Of a stretch of DNA of 64,000 nt, positions 23,551 through 34,747 are shown piece by piece (position 1 is the stretch's first letter; each line of letters opens with the position of its first letter). The stretch lies in the NCBI GenBank assembly GCA_033725935.1, contig MU867062.1:620001-684000 (forward strand). Direction: 5' to 3'. The stretch is from Cladorrhinum sp. PSN259. Lineage: Eukaryota > Ascomycota > Sordariomycetes > Sordariales > Podosporaceae. The position numbers and the translations under genes were made by a program. The notes beneath the pieces were generated by a model. The model searched no databases. It saw only the letters and a list, made by a program, of their open reading frames with translations, and had not been told where the DNA came from.

Positions 23551-23897
23551 AGAACCTCAGAATTAAAGAAATAAGCTTATCAGAGTTTTTGTTCCCTTGT
23601 GTGGCGTTGTTTCGATGTGTATCGTGATACAATTACCGGGGAATACATAGGTAAATGTATATTTGCCCATCATGATTCCCGTTGTTACACTCTGAACATT
23701 TATGCTTAAATAGATTCTGGGGATTTTGTCAAATACTCCGGAGGTTATGCTTATCCCCACATACATGAATATGTCTGTTGAAAAAAGCAGTAATATGAAG
23801 TATACGTCAGAGTAAGGTAGCAGCTCTTTCTCCTGCGTACGATCCAACCTTGCATAATGCCTCTTGCATCCCCTGTCCATCAATTATATGGCATCTC
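22973..23897. other. Convergent intergenic region FZO1 (+) / ADAL (-), with assembly gap
   Basis: This should hold both 3' UTRs. About 220 bp in the middle is homopolymer sequence around ten N, and is unreliable. No gene seen. Confidence 0.6.
23331..23549. other. Assembly gap flanked by homopolymer artefact
   Basis: Ten N (23456-23465) are bracketed by long T, G and A runs on the left and by about 80 almost pure C on the right. Such runs at both contig ends are typical of degraded read tails joined by a scaffolding step. The true sequence and length are unknown. Open frames crossing it are meaningless. Confidence 0.85.
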
Positions 23898-25205
23898 TTA
23901 CTCAGTCCACATGATTTTTCTTAGTCTCTCTTTTTCGTCCTCATGACCAAAGATTACATCTATTCCCTTTCGTGCCAGTTCGCAGATGTCTTGTCTGTTT
24001 AGACCGAAGTGTTTGGCTACTAGGGCGTACTCGTTTGATAGGGGGCTGCCGAAGACTCCTACGTCGTCGGTCTATGATATATCATGATCAGCCCACAACC
24101 CGAATTTTCTCTCTCCCTCTCTGCCTCTCTCACTTTATTTCTCACGCATGTCAGTACTTACACTCAGGACCACCACCGTCTCATCTACTTTATACCACTC
24201 CCCGAAGTGACTATGATACCCCTCGTCAGTAGACACTCTACTATACTCACTTCAGACTTGCTTGTTTGTGTGAGAAAACTTACTGCCCCTCAAACCCCCC
24301 AGTAACCATGCAAGCATGCACGTTACAGCTCAAGCAAAGTTCCAGACCCATCCCTCCCCTTTCCTTTACCTTGTTCTTGACGTTATTACTCAAGTGGATC
24401 ACATGTCCGATTCTATTGGGATTCCAGCTCAACAACAGGTCCAACTCCTCATCTGTGCCTGAGCACTCGGCTTCGGCAAAGTGAAGCGTCAGACCCAATT
24501 GAGGCAGAGTCCTTTTCGCTTCAAGGAAGTACGGCGCCAGGGGTACAAGTGAAGCTGTGGGTGTGGAGGGATCACCGCATAGGTCCAGTCCAACCACTCT
24601 CTTATTGGAAGAAAAGTGGCGGAGAAGGTCAAGAACGGACTGTGCTTGTGCAGGCGAGTTCCGACGATCAATGGAAAGAATCAACTTGGTCCTCAGACTC
24701 GGTTCCTGGCTGGAACTCTCGAATTCCTCGATCGTGTCCAGAATGATTTGGATGTAATCACGAGCAGTGATACCGGCACTTGGCATGGCGCGGGGCGTAG
24801 TACGTAGCTCGAGGTAGACTACCCCGTCGGCGGCAAAGTCTTTGAGTACTGATAGGGTTGTGTAGCGGAGGGCAGGGGCGTCGTTGATGAGGTTGTAGAT
24901 GTAGGAGGAGAAAAGGGGGAAGAAGGTCTTTAGATCGTAGTCGTGTTTACCTGGGGGCATTTCGATGAGGGGGTCTTGGAGGTTGACAATTTGGGGGTCG
25001 GATTGCTTCTTTTGGAGCCATACTTCGTGCAAGGTTTGACGGGAGATGCTGCCGCTTAGATGGGCGTGAAGCTGTTGGAGAGGGGATGTGAGGTTTGGGT
25101 TAGTTGGGTGTTGTTTGGCTTGTATCACATGAATGGTTCAGAGATTGAGATGTACAAGTATACCTCAATCTTGGGGAGTTTTTTGAAATCGAGCGAGTCG
25201 GACAT
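23898..25205 (-). CDS. Adenosine deaminase-like protein (ADAL type)
   Basis: Predicted exons (minus strand) are 25205-25164, 25071-24284, 24210-24162 and 24071-23898, giving 350 residues, the usual ADAL length. Members of this branch deaminate N6-methyl-AMP or related modified adenine nucleotides; which substrate is used here cannot be told. All metal and catalytic motifs are present: KIE-LHAHLSGS (zinc His16 and His18, with intron 1 falling exactly before Leu15), HFAE (His211, catalytic Glu214), RIGH (His237), CLSCNVHAC, and STDDVGVFGS (Asp295-Asp296). Introns of 92, 73 and 90 nt have donors GTATAC, GTAAGT and GTAAGT. Joining them restores GFEGHHFGEWYKVDE and LSTDDVGVF without gaps. The C-terminus GHEDEKERLRKIMWTE is also family-like. 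Likely cytosolic; the gene is divergent from gnb-1, 2.1 kb away. Confidence 0.93.
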
Positions 25206-27315
25206 GTTGTATATTGAGTGTGTATGCGGAAATGTGCTCTTGTGAAAATGAAGCTATTGGTGATGTTGGTATTGAGACGTCCTACCCAGACTACAAAATG
25301 CCAAGCCGGGATGCATTCCAGATGTTCACAGATCAAGTTGGTGTGCAACTCCGCTCGGTTCCGTATCACCTGTCGGGAGCGACGAGTGGATTCGGGATAA
25401 CGCCGATCTGCTGTGCATCACACAGCGGTAAAGCGGGAGAGAAGCGGACACCATCACATCTTTGCAACATTTCCTCTTTCAGCCCCCCACCAGTTAATCG
25501 TCATATTGTCTAGCAAAATAAAAACTAGAAAAAAGAACTAAAACAAGAAAAAGCTACTGTCGGGTACCTACTCCCTTCCTTTTTTTTATTCCGTATACAC
25601 AACAGCAGATGCCATGTACTGGCGGAAATTGAAAGACTCCATCATGACTCGGCCGTGTAATTGAACTAGTGGATGCCTCCGTCGTCCCAACATCTTCACA
25701 ATGGTCGTCATTTTGTTCTGTAAGAACGCCGCTGACATGGCTGGCTTAAAGAGGAGCAAACAAAACACAAGAAGAGAAAAGCAAAACACAATGGACGGTG
25801 ATGGTGAACAAAAAACGTCGACCGATGGGAGGGTGCATGCAGGTTATTATTGCACAGTGTGCGGAGCATTAACACAAAATTTGACCGAGGAGCAAGGACA
25901 TCAAGGGACAGCAAGCGACGGGTGGGAAACGGGCTGGGGTTGCCCGGATGCCGCAATCCAATGCTAGCCGCTAACGCCACAGTGTTGCATGGGGAAGGGG
26001 AGAATGCAAGAATGGGTGGAAAAGGAAGTGGAAGTGTGGAAAGCGAAGAAAGGGGATGGTCAGGGCTTTTTTTTTTTCCCTTGCAGGTTTCCGGCAAGGT
26101 CAAGGGTCTCCCCTATTTTTTATTCTGGTTGGTACCTTACCGTAGGTACCTAGCCCATTTTGTTGTTGATGGTCTAGTCGATGGAGTTTCCTAACATCTG
26201 TCGGAATTGATGAATAAGTGCCAGGCAGGAGAATTTCAAGAACTGTTGAAATGGCCAATTGAAGGCAGCTGTTTCTGCTGCAGGAATAAAATGTCCCGAA
26301 ATTCCACCATCTTGGAGCGACTTGGAGCTTCTCTTTTCAGCCTCTTGGCATTGTTGATTGGGGACCAGAGTGGTCCGTGCCACCAGCTAATGTCCGGCTG
26401 CAGGAAGGAGCGTCTAGGTGCAGGTGCGCAGGTGCATTGGTGCATTGGCCCAACTGAACATTGACCCCATTGAGACCATCTCCTTGTCGCTCGTTCGATC
26501 CCGCAGCTCAGAGGTCCTCCACAGCATCCACCGGCAAACCCACATTGACCCTCTGAACACTTTTAACTTTTGATGTGCTTTACGAATTCGAAGATATCGC
26601 CCGATCTTGGTGGTTTCCTTCTCCCGTGGGGATTCGTAAAAGAAGGAAAATCAGGTACCAAGGTAACCTCAAAGGGGTTTTCTGCAACGCGCTACCTCGA
26701 TACTCTCCCCAGTCCCCAGTCCTAAACCCGCTGCCCCCCTGGCTTGAAGTAGCGCTGGGTAATAATCGCAAATCTGCCCGGTCTCCCGGCTGCTGTTCCC
26801 AGAACCACTCTGTCTGGTTGCCAGCACCCCCAAAATCTGTTGGTTTTTTTTTTTTCCTCTTCTCCCGCCCCCCTTTAGACATAGCTCAGCGACAACTTCC
26901 CATACCGTGACAACGCACAAGGGAATTCAATATCCTATTGAGTCTGAGATTCCCGGTTTCGCGATCTCGGTTACTTTGGGTCCGCCCCCTCGACAGACGC
27001 ACACCCCCGGGACCTGCTTCAAGCTCGCCTCCCCTCTCTCCACTCCTTTCCGATAGTCATTTCGTTCAGCAGCGTCGGGGCCTGGCTAGTTGTTTTACTG
27101 GCTGTCGCCCACACCCCTGGAGCTTGCATTCTTCCCAGGAGCAGCACAGCATTATTCTGAGTCCGGTTCTGCAATTGCCAAACCGCCATTCAACACCACA
27201 CATCAATCCCGCCGACCATCCGATCATCTCCAACGCCAGTCAAGTCCCGCCCTCAATCCTCATTCGCCAATCCGGGCTCGATTGACCACAGCGACCTCAG
27301 CGCATACACGCAGAG
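25206..27315. other. Divergent intergenic region, ADAL (-) / gnb-1 (+)
   Basis: 2.1 kb with both promoters. It contains a GGTACC inverted repeat (26131-26150), a short ggtgca-rich repetitive stretch (about 26415-26450), and a CT-rich probable leader of gnb-1 from about 26930. No gene supported. Confidence 0.6.
26131..26150. repeat. Inverted repeat GGTACCT-N6-AGGTACC
   Basis: Perfect 7-bp arms (26131-26137 and 26144-26150) around a 6-nt loop. It is one of several AGGTACC/CCTAGGTA-like palindromic words in intergenic DNA of this window. Confidence 0.6.
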
Positions 27316-28679
27316 ATGGATCCAGGCCGAGCGAACGATGTGTCGCCAGAGGCGATGCAGGCACGTATCCAGCAGGCGCGTCGCGAGGCTGAGACGCTGA
27401 AGGACAGGATCAAGAGGAAGAAGGAGGAGCTGGCCGACACTACGCGTGAGTTTGAACCAGCGCGATGCTATTCCCAAAGTAATTGATTGATTGAGTCCTG
27501 CTTACACCGCCATGCCCCGATCACAGTCCGCGCTGTTGCCGCTCAGGCCCACGAACAGATTCCAAAGAACCCGTTGATGAGGACGAAGAGGACATTGAAG
27601 GGTCACCTTGCAAAGATTTATGCCATGCACTGGTCGACCGACCGGAGACATCTCGTATCAGCATCACAAGACGGAAAACTCATCATCTGGGACGCATACA
27701 CAACAAACAAAGTACACGCTATTCCCCTTCGGTCATCATGGGTTATGACTTGCGCATACGCCCCTAGCGGCAACTATGTTGCGTGCGGTGGTCTCGACAA
27801 CATCTGCTCCATCTACAACCTTAACCAGAGCAGAGACGGGCCAACTCGCGTCGCTAGGGAGTTGTCGGGACACGCTGGCTACCTATCATGCTGCCGTTTC
27901 ATCAACGACCGCAGCATCCTCACTTCATCAGGAGACATGACTTGCATGAAGTGGGATATCGAGACGGGAACCAAGGTCGTAGAATTCGCTGATCACCTCG
28001 GAGACGTCATGAGCATCAGCTTGAACCCGACAAACCAAAACACCTTCATCTCTGGTGCCTGCGACGCATTCGCCAAGCTGTGGGATATCCGCGCTGGCAA
28101 GGCCGTCCAGACTTTTGCCGGGCACGAGTCTGACATCAACGCCATCCAATTTTTCCCCGACGGCCACTCTTTTGTAACAGGTTCCGATGATGCCACCTGC
28201 CGACTGTTCGATATCCGCGCCGACAGAGAACTGAACTTCTATGGAGTAAGCTTACCGCGAGATTTGGGATCTGACATAATCAGGATGCTAACCACGGCCT
28301 TAACAGTCGGAGTCCATTCTTTGCGGCATTACCTCTGTTGCCACCTCCGTATCCGGGCGGTTGTTGTTTGCTGGTTATGACGATTTTGAGTGCAAGGTGA
28401 GTTTTTACCTCCCTCCGAGTTGCCGCATCGCCGCGTGGTTCCGTGGTTTGACAGAAATGCTAATTCGTCGTGTAGGTTTGGGACGTTACCCGAGGCGAGA
28501 AGGTTGGTTCTCTCGTGGGCCACGAAAACCGTGTCAGCTGCTTGGGAGTTTCCAATGACGGAATAAGTTTGTGCACTGGTTCTTGGGACGCCTTCGTAAG
28601 ACAACCACCCATTGCTCACACATGTGAAAGGTATTTGATTGTGCTAACAACCACACAGCTTAAGGTTTGGGCTTACTAA
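27316..28679 (+). CDS. gnb-1: Heterotrimeric G protein beta subunit
   Basis: Predicted exons are 27316-27445, 27527-28245, 28307-28396, 28476-28595 and 28659-28679, giving 359 residues, the standard Gβ length. It pairs with Gγ and Gα at the plasma membrane to relay receptor signals; in moulds these affect mating, conidiation and cAMP levels. The N-terminal helix ([20 protein letters not shown]..., about 10-42) is the coiled coil that binds Gγ. Seven WD40 repeats follow, with clear GH...WD units: [81 protein letters not shown] and [13 protein letters not shown]. The protein ends LKVWAY, encoded in a 21-nt last exon. Introns of 81, 61, 79 and 63 nt have GTGAGT, GTAAGC, GTGAGT and GTAAGA donors, and the last three end in ctaac-type branches plus AG. 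The phosducin-like gene lies next downstream on the same strand. Confidence 0.97.
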
Positions 28680-30220
28680 TGTACCTGGTGTGATGTTGAT
28701 ACGACTGTCCTTCCATCTGGATACCCGGCCCTCCCCCCCATCGCGCCGCTTGGAGAGACTTTATCGAGTGCTCTATTTTCTCTTTCTAATTTCAATCTGT
28801 CGACACGCCCTCTTAATCTCGGATATGGCGTGGACAGGACGAAGTCACGACATGCCCCCTCCGGCCTCTTTTTTTTATATCCTCCCTCGAAACAAAAATC
28901 TTTCTCGGCCACAAACGGAGTTTTTGGAACTTTCAGAAGGGAAACCCAAGCTGGCACGAAGAGAGTTGCGAGGCAAAAACTTTTTTGATTGGAGAGGGGG
29001 ATCTACGACCGCCGCCGGCCCCTTTCTCTTAATCACATTTTTACACCCTTTTTACATTATTCACACTGAACTATTTTCACTCTGTGCACCACACATAGTC
29101 TTGTCACTTTTTTTTTCTATTTTCCGGCGGCTTTTGTTTTGTAACTGTATGGGGATGGTGGGGGGCTATATTAAACATCGGATTGCAAACTTATCCTTTT
29201 TTTCTTTTTACTCGTGTCTGTTCTGACCACTTGCTTTCCTGTCATTCTGTCTAGCTCTGTCTCTCCGTCTGTCTGTCTGTCATCAGTGGTTTATCTCACT
29301 TTGTTGAGTCGAGTCAGTTGATTTGCTTTTTGTTTTGGTTTGGTTTGTGAGTTCGAGCGGCCAGGTTCAAAAAATGAAATGGAAAGACAAATTTCAACCA
29401 GTTTAAGGAATCAGAAGCTCTTTCTGTGTGTCTGATGTTGCTTACTCTTTTTCTTTTTTTCAAGACGAGGTCGATAACCAGTCACACAAGTAACCTCGAG
29501 AGGGAGGGGATAGACAGGATAGAGGGAAGGAGGACCAGTCAGCGTGAGAGAATCAACCAGACAGAAAAGCCGGGGATTATTAAAGCGGATTTGGGACGCA
29601 ATCCGGCGAAACGAGAAAAGCTGCCCACCAACCGAAAGGCAAAACCATGACAACACACACACATATACTCATCTTTTCAAAGCATGAACCCTTATTACTT
29701 AGTTTCCGTACCTTGCCTCGGCTGAAACAACTTGGTTTCCTGCCTAGGTACCTTTTCTTTTTATGAGGGGAGGTATACCTTTCTTTTTTCGTGTGGAAAT
29801 AATTTATGGTTTTCTTTTTCTTTCTCTCTGTTGTAATTTCGTGGGGGGAAATTTTTAACCTTGTCGTTTGCTAGCGATCTGCGGGTTTGAGACATTGAGC
29901 GTGTTTTTCGAAAGTCTTGAAGGTTTTGGCGATGGGATCATGAGTTGATAGTGCTAGGAGGATGTGTGAGAGCACTGAGGGAAAGAGGGAAGGGAGGAAA
30001 TTGGATGGGGATATACAGTGACTGGTTGATGTGTGTGGGTGTGTGGGCGGTTTGTTATGGCGGAAATTGGGGGTTTCGTAGGGTTTGATCTGAGCAGAGG
30101 ATGAAGGGGGGGATATGGAAAGGAAAGGAAGGATTTGAGGTTTTGTTTTGGAAAGAAAAAGGGGAATGCGGTTTGTCGTTTTGTTTTTGTTTTTCTGTTG
30201 CCGTAACTTTTGCTGTTTCG

Positions 30221-30280
30221 TGTAGCTGTAGCTGTAGCTGTGGCTGTAGCTTTGTTGTGTGTGTGTGTGTGTGTGTGTGT
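30221..30280. repeat. Microsatellites (TGTAGC)n and (GT)12
   Basis: About five 6-nt units of tgtagc/tggctg (30221-30250) are followed by (GT)12 at 30257-30280. Confidence 0.85.
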
Positions 30281-31730
30281 TGATATTTTATTACGAGTTT
30301 CTTCGAGACGTGTTGTTGTCGTTGTCGTTAATGCTGATATTGTTTTTTTATTTATGTTGTTGCTGTTGCTGTTGATATTGATGAGTTGCTTTGTTTCTTT
30401 GAACTATCTGGCCCCCCTTTCTCGCTACACATTTCTTTCTGCGTTTGCTAGTTTGTGTTGATATATAAAGAGAATATTAGTATTTGATTATTTCTCTCCT
30501 TGAATGAATAGCCCAGATAACGAATTCGTGTCCAAGTGTTTGAGGTTCGATACTTGTTATCTTCACCCTCGATGATGTCTGCGTGTGTGTAGGTGTGTGT
30601 GTGTATTTTTGTTGATTTGATTGCTGAGTAAGGACCTTGTAAGTTGAGGTCACAAGTACCCGTTTGGAGTAACCGTGGATGGACCAAGCAGTGCCAAAAG
30701 TTCCCCCTAAGCCTCTTGTTGGTTCAGAAATCCCAATCCTTCAAGGCTTAGATGCAGAAATCAATACCCGATAAGAAAGTTCAGCTTGTTGGCAGCGAGA
30801 TCGCCAATATGAGGTCATCAGGTTTGTTGTTGGACGTTGGATCTATTTTTTTTTTGTCAACTGGTGTCTCCAAAGCATGAGAGCCCCTTTGTCTAGAAAC
30901 TAGAAAGGGGGCTGTTTGTTGGTCAGTTGAGCGTCAAATTCGGCTGCACTTCCCCAGAGGATCAGGTTTCGGAGGGACCGTGCTGGCTGGAGGATGATTG
31001 TTCTCCGAGTACGGCTTCGTTGGGACCGAGAACCAGCCAACCACTTAGGATATACTGAGTATGTAGTAGGTCCTGGCTGCTGGGAAAGAACTGGCTGGAG
31101 CACGGATATGCTTGTTGGGCTGAACCGCGGGCTCCGGTTTACTTGAGAATGTTGGGATGGTTCCTTGAAGGATTCGAGACCGAAGTTCTTTTTGGAATCC
31201 CTTTTCTTTGCATGAGATGGTGTGTTGGTGTCCGTGGGCTCGTACTGTCTGACTCTTCCTGGAAAGGAGACCGGCTATCTTTTTCTTCGGTTCGGGCTTG
31301 AGCTTGTGTTGTGGAAGGTATGGAAGCCTCCAACAGGCACCGACAGCTGTGTGATGGCCAGGTTCTCGAGGGCTGGTCGAGTTTGGTATTGATAGACATT
31401 GTTGCATGCTTGCGATTTCTCAAGTCGGAATTTGGTGTCAAGTTGCGGTTAGACTTCTTTGTGTGATGACGGAGAAGATTGGGATCGGCAAGCGAGAGGA
31501 GATGAAGGATTTTGTGAGACAAATCTATCATGACATAAACTAAGGACGGCAGCAAACAGGAGCCAAATCTTGATTCTTATTGAACGTTGGGTTTAGTTGT
31601 AACCAAGGATAAGGAAGCTCTGTGTTGGCATGTTCTTTTCTTAGAGTGGATATGGGTGGTCCCCAGGGTTGTCTCATTAGAGAGCATCTTGTTTTTTCGA
31701 TGGTCCAAGGGGAGAGTGTTGAGTCGAACG

Positions 31731-31765
31731 CAAGGCAGGCAAGGCAGGCAAGGCAGGCAAGACAG
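31731..31765. repeat. Tandem repeat, 9-nt unit CAAGGCAGG
   Basis: Three exact copies of caaggcagg (31731-31757) and a partial fourth, caagacag. Confidence 0.85.
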
Positions 31766-33823
31766 CCGAGTCGGTAGACGCATGGGATATAGCAACTATG
31801 GGCGCGCAAGAATGGGAGCCCCTCTCATCACATTTTTTGGACGAGAGGCGCCAACGGCGGAAGAGACTCGGGATGTGGTCATCCTATCCCACACCCCAAG
31901 AGAATGATTAAGATTAAACCCCGTGTTCGTACATGAAGCTGCAGATGGAAATTGACAATATTCCTTTTTTTGAGCATCTCATGAACCATCATCGATCAAC
32001 TGCCGTATTGTCTTCAACACGGGCCTCGTGCTAGAGCAACGCACAGGCTTCCTTGAAGCCGAAGGTTCCCACTTGCCTTGTGGACGTGGCCTGACATCTG
32101 CATGTCGTATGTAGTGTAAGTTGTAGAACCGCTCGGGCGGGACCGAGGACAAGCAAACGTACGAGTCCATCAGGAACAAGGTCTCCCGAAGGCAACCCCG
32201 AGGAGGAACCCCCTGGACGATGGAATGCTTCTGGAAGAGAATTTGGAAGGGGAAAGGAACCACGCTAAACCATACCATGATCACCCCCCCCCGCACTTCT
32301 CAAACAAAGGGTTCCTTGGCAACAGGGGTCGACTTTGAAACATCTGAAACCTGATTCTAATATCTTGGTGATGATCTTTTATCCGTGGTTTTTCCCTGCC
32401 GACCCTTCGTATGGAGACACACTATATCACAGAGTACTATTATCTGTTTACGTTATGGGGAAAAGCATGCTGATGGATATCGATGGGTACTGACGGCGAT
32501 GCAAGTTTCTCTCTGTTATTTGAGAAGTTCGAGAAAGATTCAAACTAACCCCATCTCGGAGGAACCGCTGGTTGGATCTGACTGTCAGACCCGGGAACCC
32601 GTTGATTTACACAGTTTCTTCCTTCCAATTTACCACCCGGAATGGCAAATCCTGCCGTGCCTTTCCCAGTCGGTCAGCGACGGATTCGTTGCAGGATCGG
32701 TTGGGACATTATACGCAGTGCCTGGTAGGCACAGTAGGCAGCGCATAAAAGCCCAGCCACAACACCGCAGAATACCGATCAAACAACAGGGATCCCTTAT
32801 TTTACACATCTGGTGGCATCCACTTCGACATCATCGTCCAAGTGCAGTCTTGGAATTGCCGACGATCTCGGAAGTTCTTGAAACAATGGCTTTGTGAGGA
32901 ACTCCCACGATGTGATGACGACTGCCGGCATTAGCCATGTTTGGTGTTGTCGTCCCCTGCCATGGATATTTTTAGGGAGATTTGTCCATGGTAGGACGAA
33001 AGGAAATTAGTGTACGCTGCCGATAGGCATAATGAAAAAAAGATGTGTAGGAATTCAACTTGGGAAGAGTTGCTGTCCGAGCTCCAACAAAACCGTTTTT
33101 TTTTTACCCCAGGACCCATCCAAGACCAAGTCCAGTGGCCCATGAGCCAATCTGGTGGATCTGTGCCCCTCTTCCGCGGCCCCTCGCAGAGACCTTCAAA
33201 GCCCCTCTCTGCCACTTTGCCATCACCTGTGCCCTTTGCCAAATAAATCCTTTGGGTCCGCGATGGGTAAACATTCGATCCCGAGCCAAGATGAGTTGGA
33301 TTCTCAAAGAGGAAAATTGAGAAAAAAATTATGCAGAGCCATCTGCATGATTGTGCGTGCTGATCCCTGTCGACCACGCGACAACGCTCTTGCCTAGGCT
33401 TTGTGCGGCCCCTGTCTCGCCCGTGCCGATCCCACTTCCAACTCTGGCAACCTCCACACAGCAACCGCCCTTTGCCTTCCTAATCCTTCGTTTCTCCCCC
33501 TTCTCCAACATCCTTCACCCGAACACCCCCCTCCTCCGGAATTTTCTGAGACACCTCGCCTCGAGCACCACGTTCTTGACGTTGCATTCGGGCACCGCGT
33601 GGTTTGAACATCAAGCTTCAGCCAATCTACCCCTGAACAGTCACTGCCCTACCGTCATTGTCCATCCCTGCTTCTTTGTCTGCCGGTCTCGCCGTACACT
33701 GCATCCCACCCTGCCTGCCCTACCTGTCAAAAAACCAGGCCTTCGTTCTGGCCATCCCGTCCTCTCTCTTCAGTATTAATACATCACATCCCACCTGCCC
33801 TCGCGTCCCCCTCCCCCGCCAAT

Positions 33824-34747
33824 ATGTCGAACCCAACACCAGCCCAGGAAGAGTTTGCTGCTTTCTTGGACAAGAACAGCCGAGATTCACTTGACGATAT
33901 ACACCCGGAAGATCGTGACGACGTTAGAAGAGAAGCCGCAGAGCGCAGCGAGGACGAAGAAGACGGGTATCTCGCCCAAAAGATCGACGAAGCAATGAGG
34001 ATGCCTACCATGGACTCAAATACATCACTAAGACTGCCACCAGCAGCATTCGACAGCGGTCACTACACCGGAGTCAAGGGAGTCATCGCCGACGCCAGAT
34101 CGTATGAGACTGCACGACGAACAACGTGGAAGGACAAAGCCCGCGCTGTGCGCCGTAGTGTCTTTGGCTTCGAGGGTCACAGACAAGGGGGCTCAGACAG
34201 CGAGGGAAGTGGTGCCGAGGACCCAGACGAGGAGGAGTTTCTACAACAATGGAGAGAGAGCAGGAGGCGTGAGCTAGAGCAAGAGAGCAGAGCCCCAGTA
34301 CGAACCCGAAGGACGAGCCCAAGCGCGAGGATGTATGGCCGTCTAGAGGAGGTGGATGCTCTCGGCTATCTCGACGCAATAGAAAAGGTTGGGAGGGAAA
34401 CAAACGTCGTCGTGTTTGTGTATGACCATGAGGTTTGTTATTCCCAATCAAGGCCGCCCTCAGTCTCGATTGTTGACTAACCGTATACGTTACCGCAGTG
34501 CCAAGTATCCGCAGCGATAGAAGGAGCTATCCTCCCATTAGTCACAGCATACCCAACAGTCCGTTTCGTCAAGGTACACTACGAGGACATTGAGTTCGAC
34601 AATGCCGCCGTCCCTGCAGTCCTCGCGTACAGGAATCAGGGCGACCTCTTTGCAAACCTGACGGGTATCTTGGAATTGATTCCCGAAGACGAAGACTTTG
34701 ATACGGAATCTCTCAAGAAGATCTTCTCCAAGCACGACATTTTGTAA
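33824..34747 (+). CDS. Phosducin-like protein, Gβγ chaperone (BDM-1/PhLP type)
   Basis: Predicted exons are 33824-34432 and 34499-34747 (intron 66 nt, GTTTGT...ccgcag), giving 285 residues. Phosducin-like proteins act with the CCT chaperonin to fold and assemble Gβγ; in the chestnut blight fungus the homologue BDM-1 is needed for Gβ signalling. The N-terminal half is acidic and helical. It contains the motif TGVKGVIADARSY (about 84-96), very like the TGPKGVIADA signature of the family. The C-terminal part (about 175-275) is a thioredoxin-like fold: GRLEEVDALGYLDAIEK, VVVFVYDHE-CQ, then AYPTVRFVKVHYEDIEFD and VPAVLAYRNQGDLFANL. It has no redox CxxC, as expected. The intron falls in the YDHE-CQ segment and phase 0 joining restores it. 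The gene follows gnb-1 on the same strand. Confidence 0.93.

Larger units (their letters stand above)
28680..33823. other. 5.1 kb region without a recognisable gene
   Basis: This is the largest gene-free stretch in the window. The left end should be the gnb-1 3' UTR, which is strongly T-rich. Microsatellites lie at 30221-30280 and a 9-nt tandem repeat at 31731-31765. The right end (about 33360-33823) is CT-rich and is probably the phosducin-like promoter and leader. Open frames up to 178 codons (for example 28690-29226, 32385-32897, 32931-33464) show low-complexity or non-coding composition and no domain. A non-coding transcript is possible but not visible by eye. Confidence 0.5.

Noticed and set aside
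23038..23574. 178-codon frame with poly-Lys and poly-Pro
   Set aside because: Runs through homopolymers and N of the assembly gap.
28690..29226. 178-codon frame after gnb-1
   Set aside because: Phe/Leu/Ser-rich translation of a T-rich 3' UTR; no splice or domain support.
30480..30560. Possible second tRNA near ggttcgatac
   Set aside because: The B-box-like word lacks a pairing acceptor stem, D arm and T stem.
32385..32897. 170-codon frame in the gnb-1 to phosducin-like interval
   Set aside because: No convincing start, domain or codon bias.
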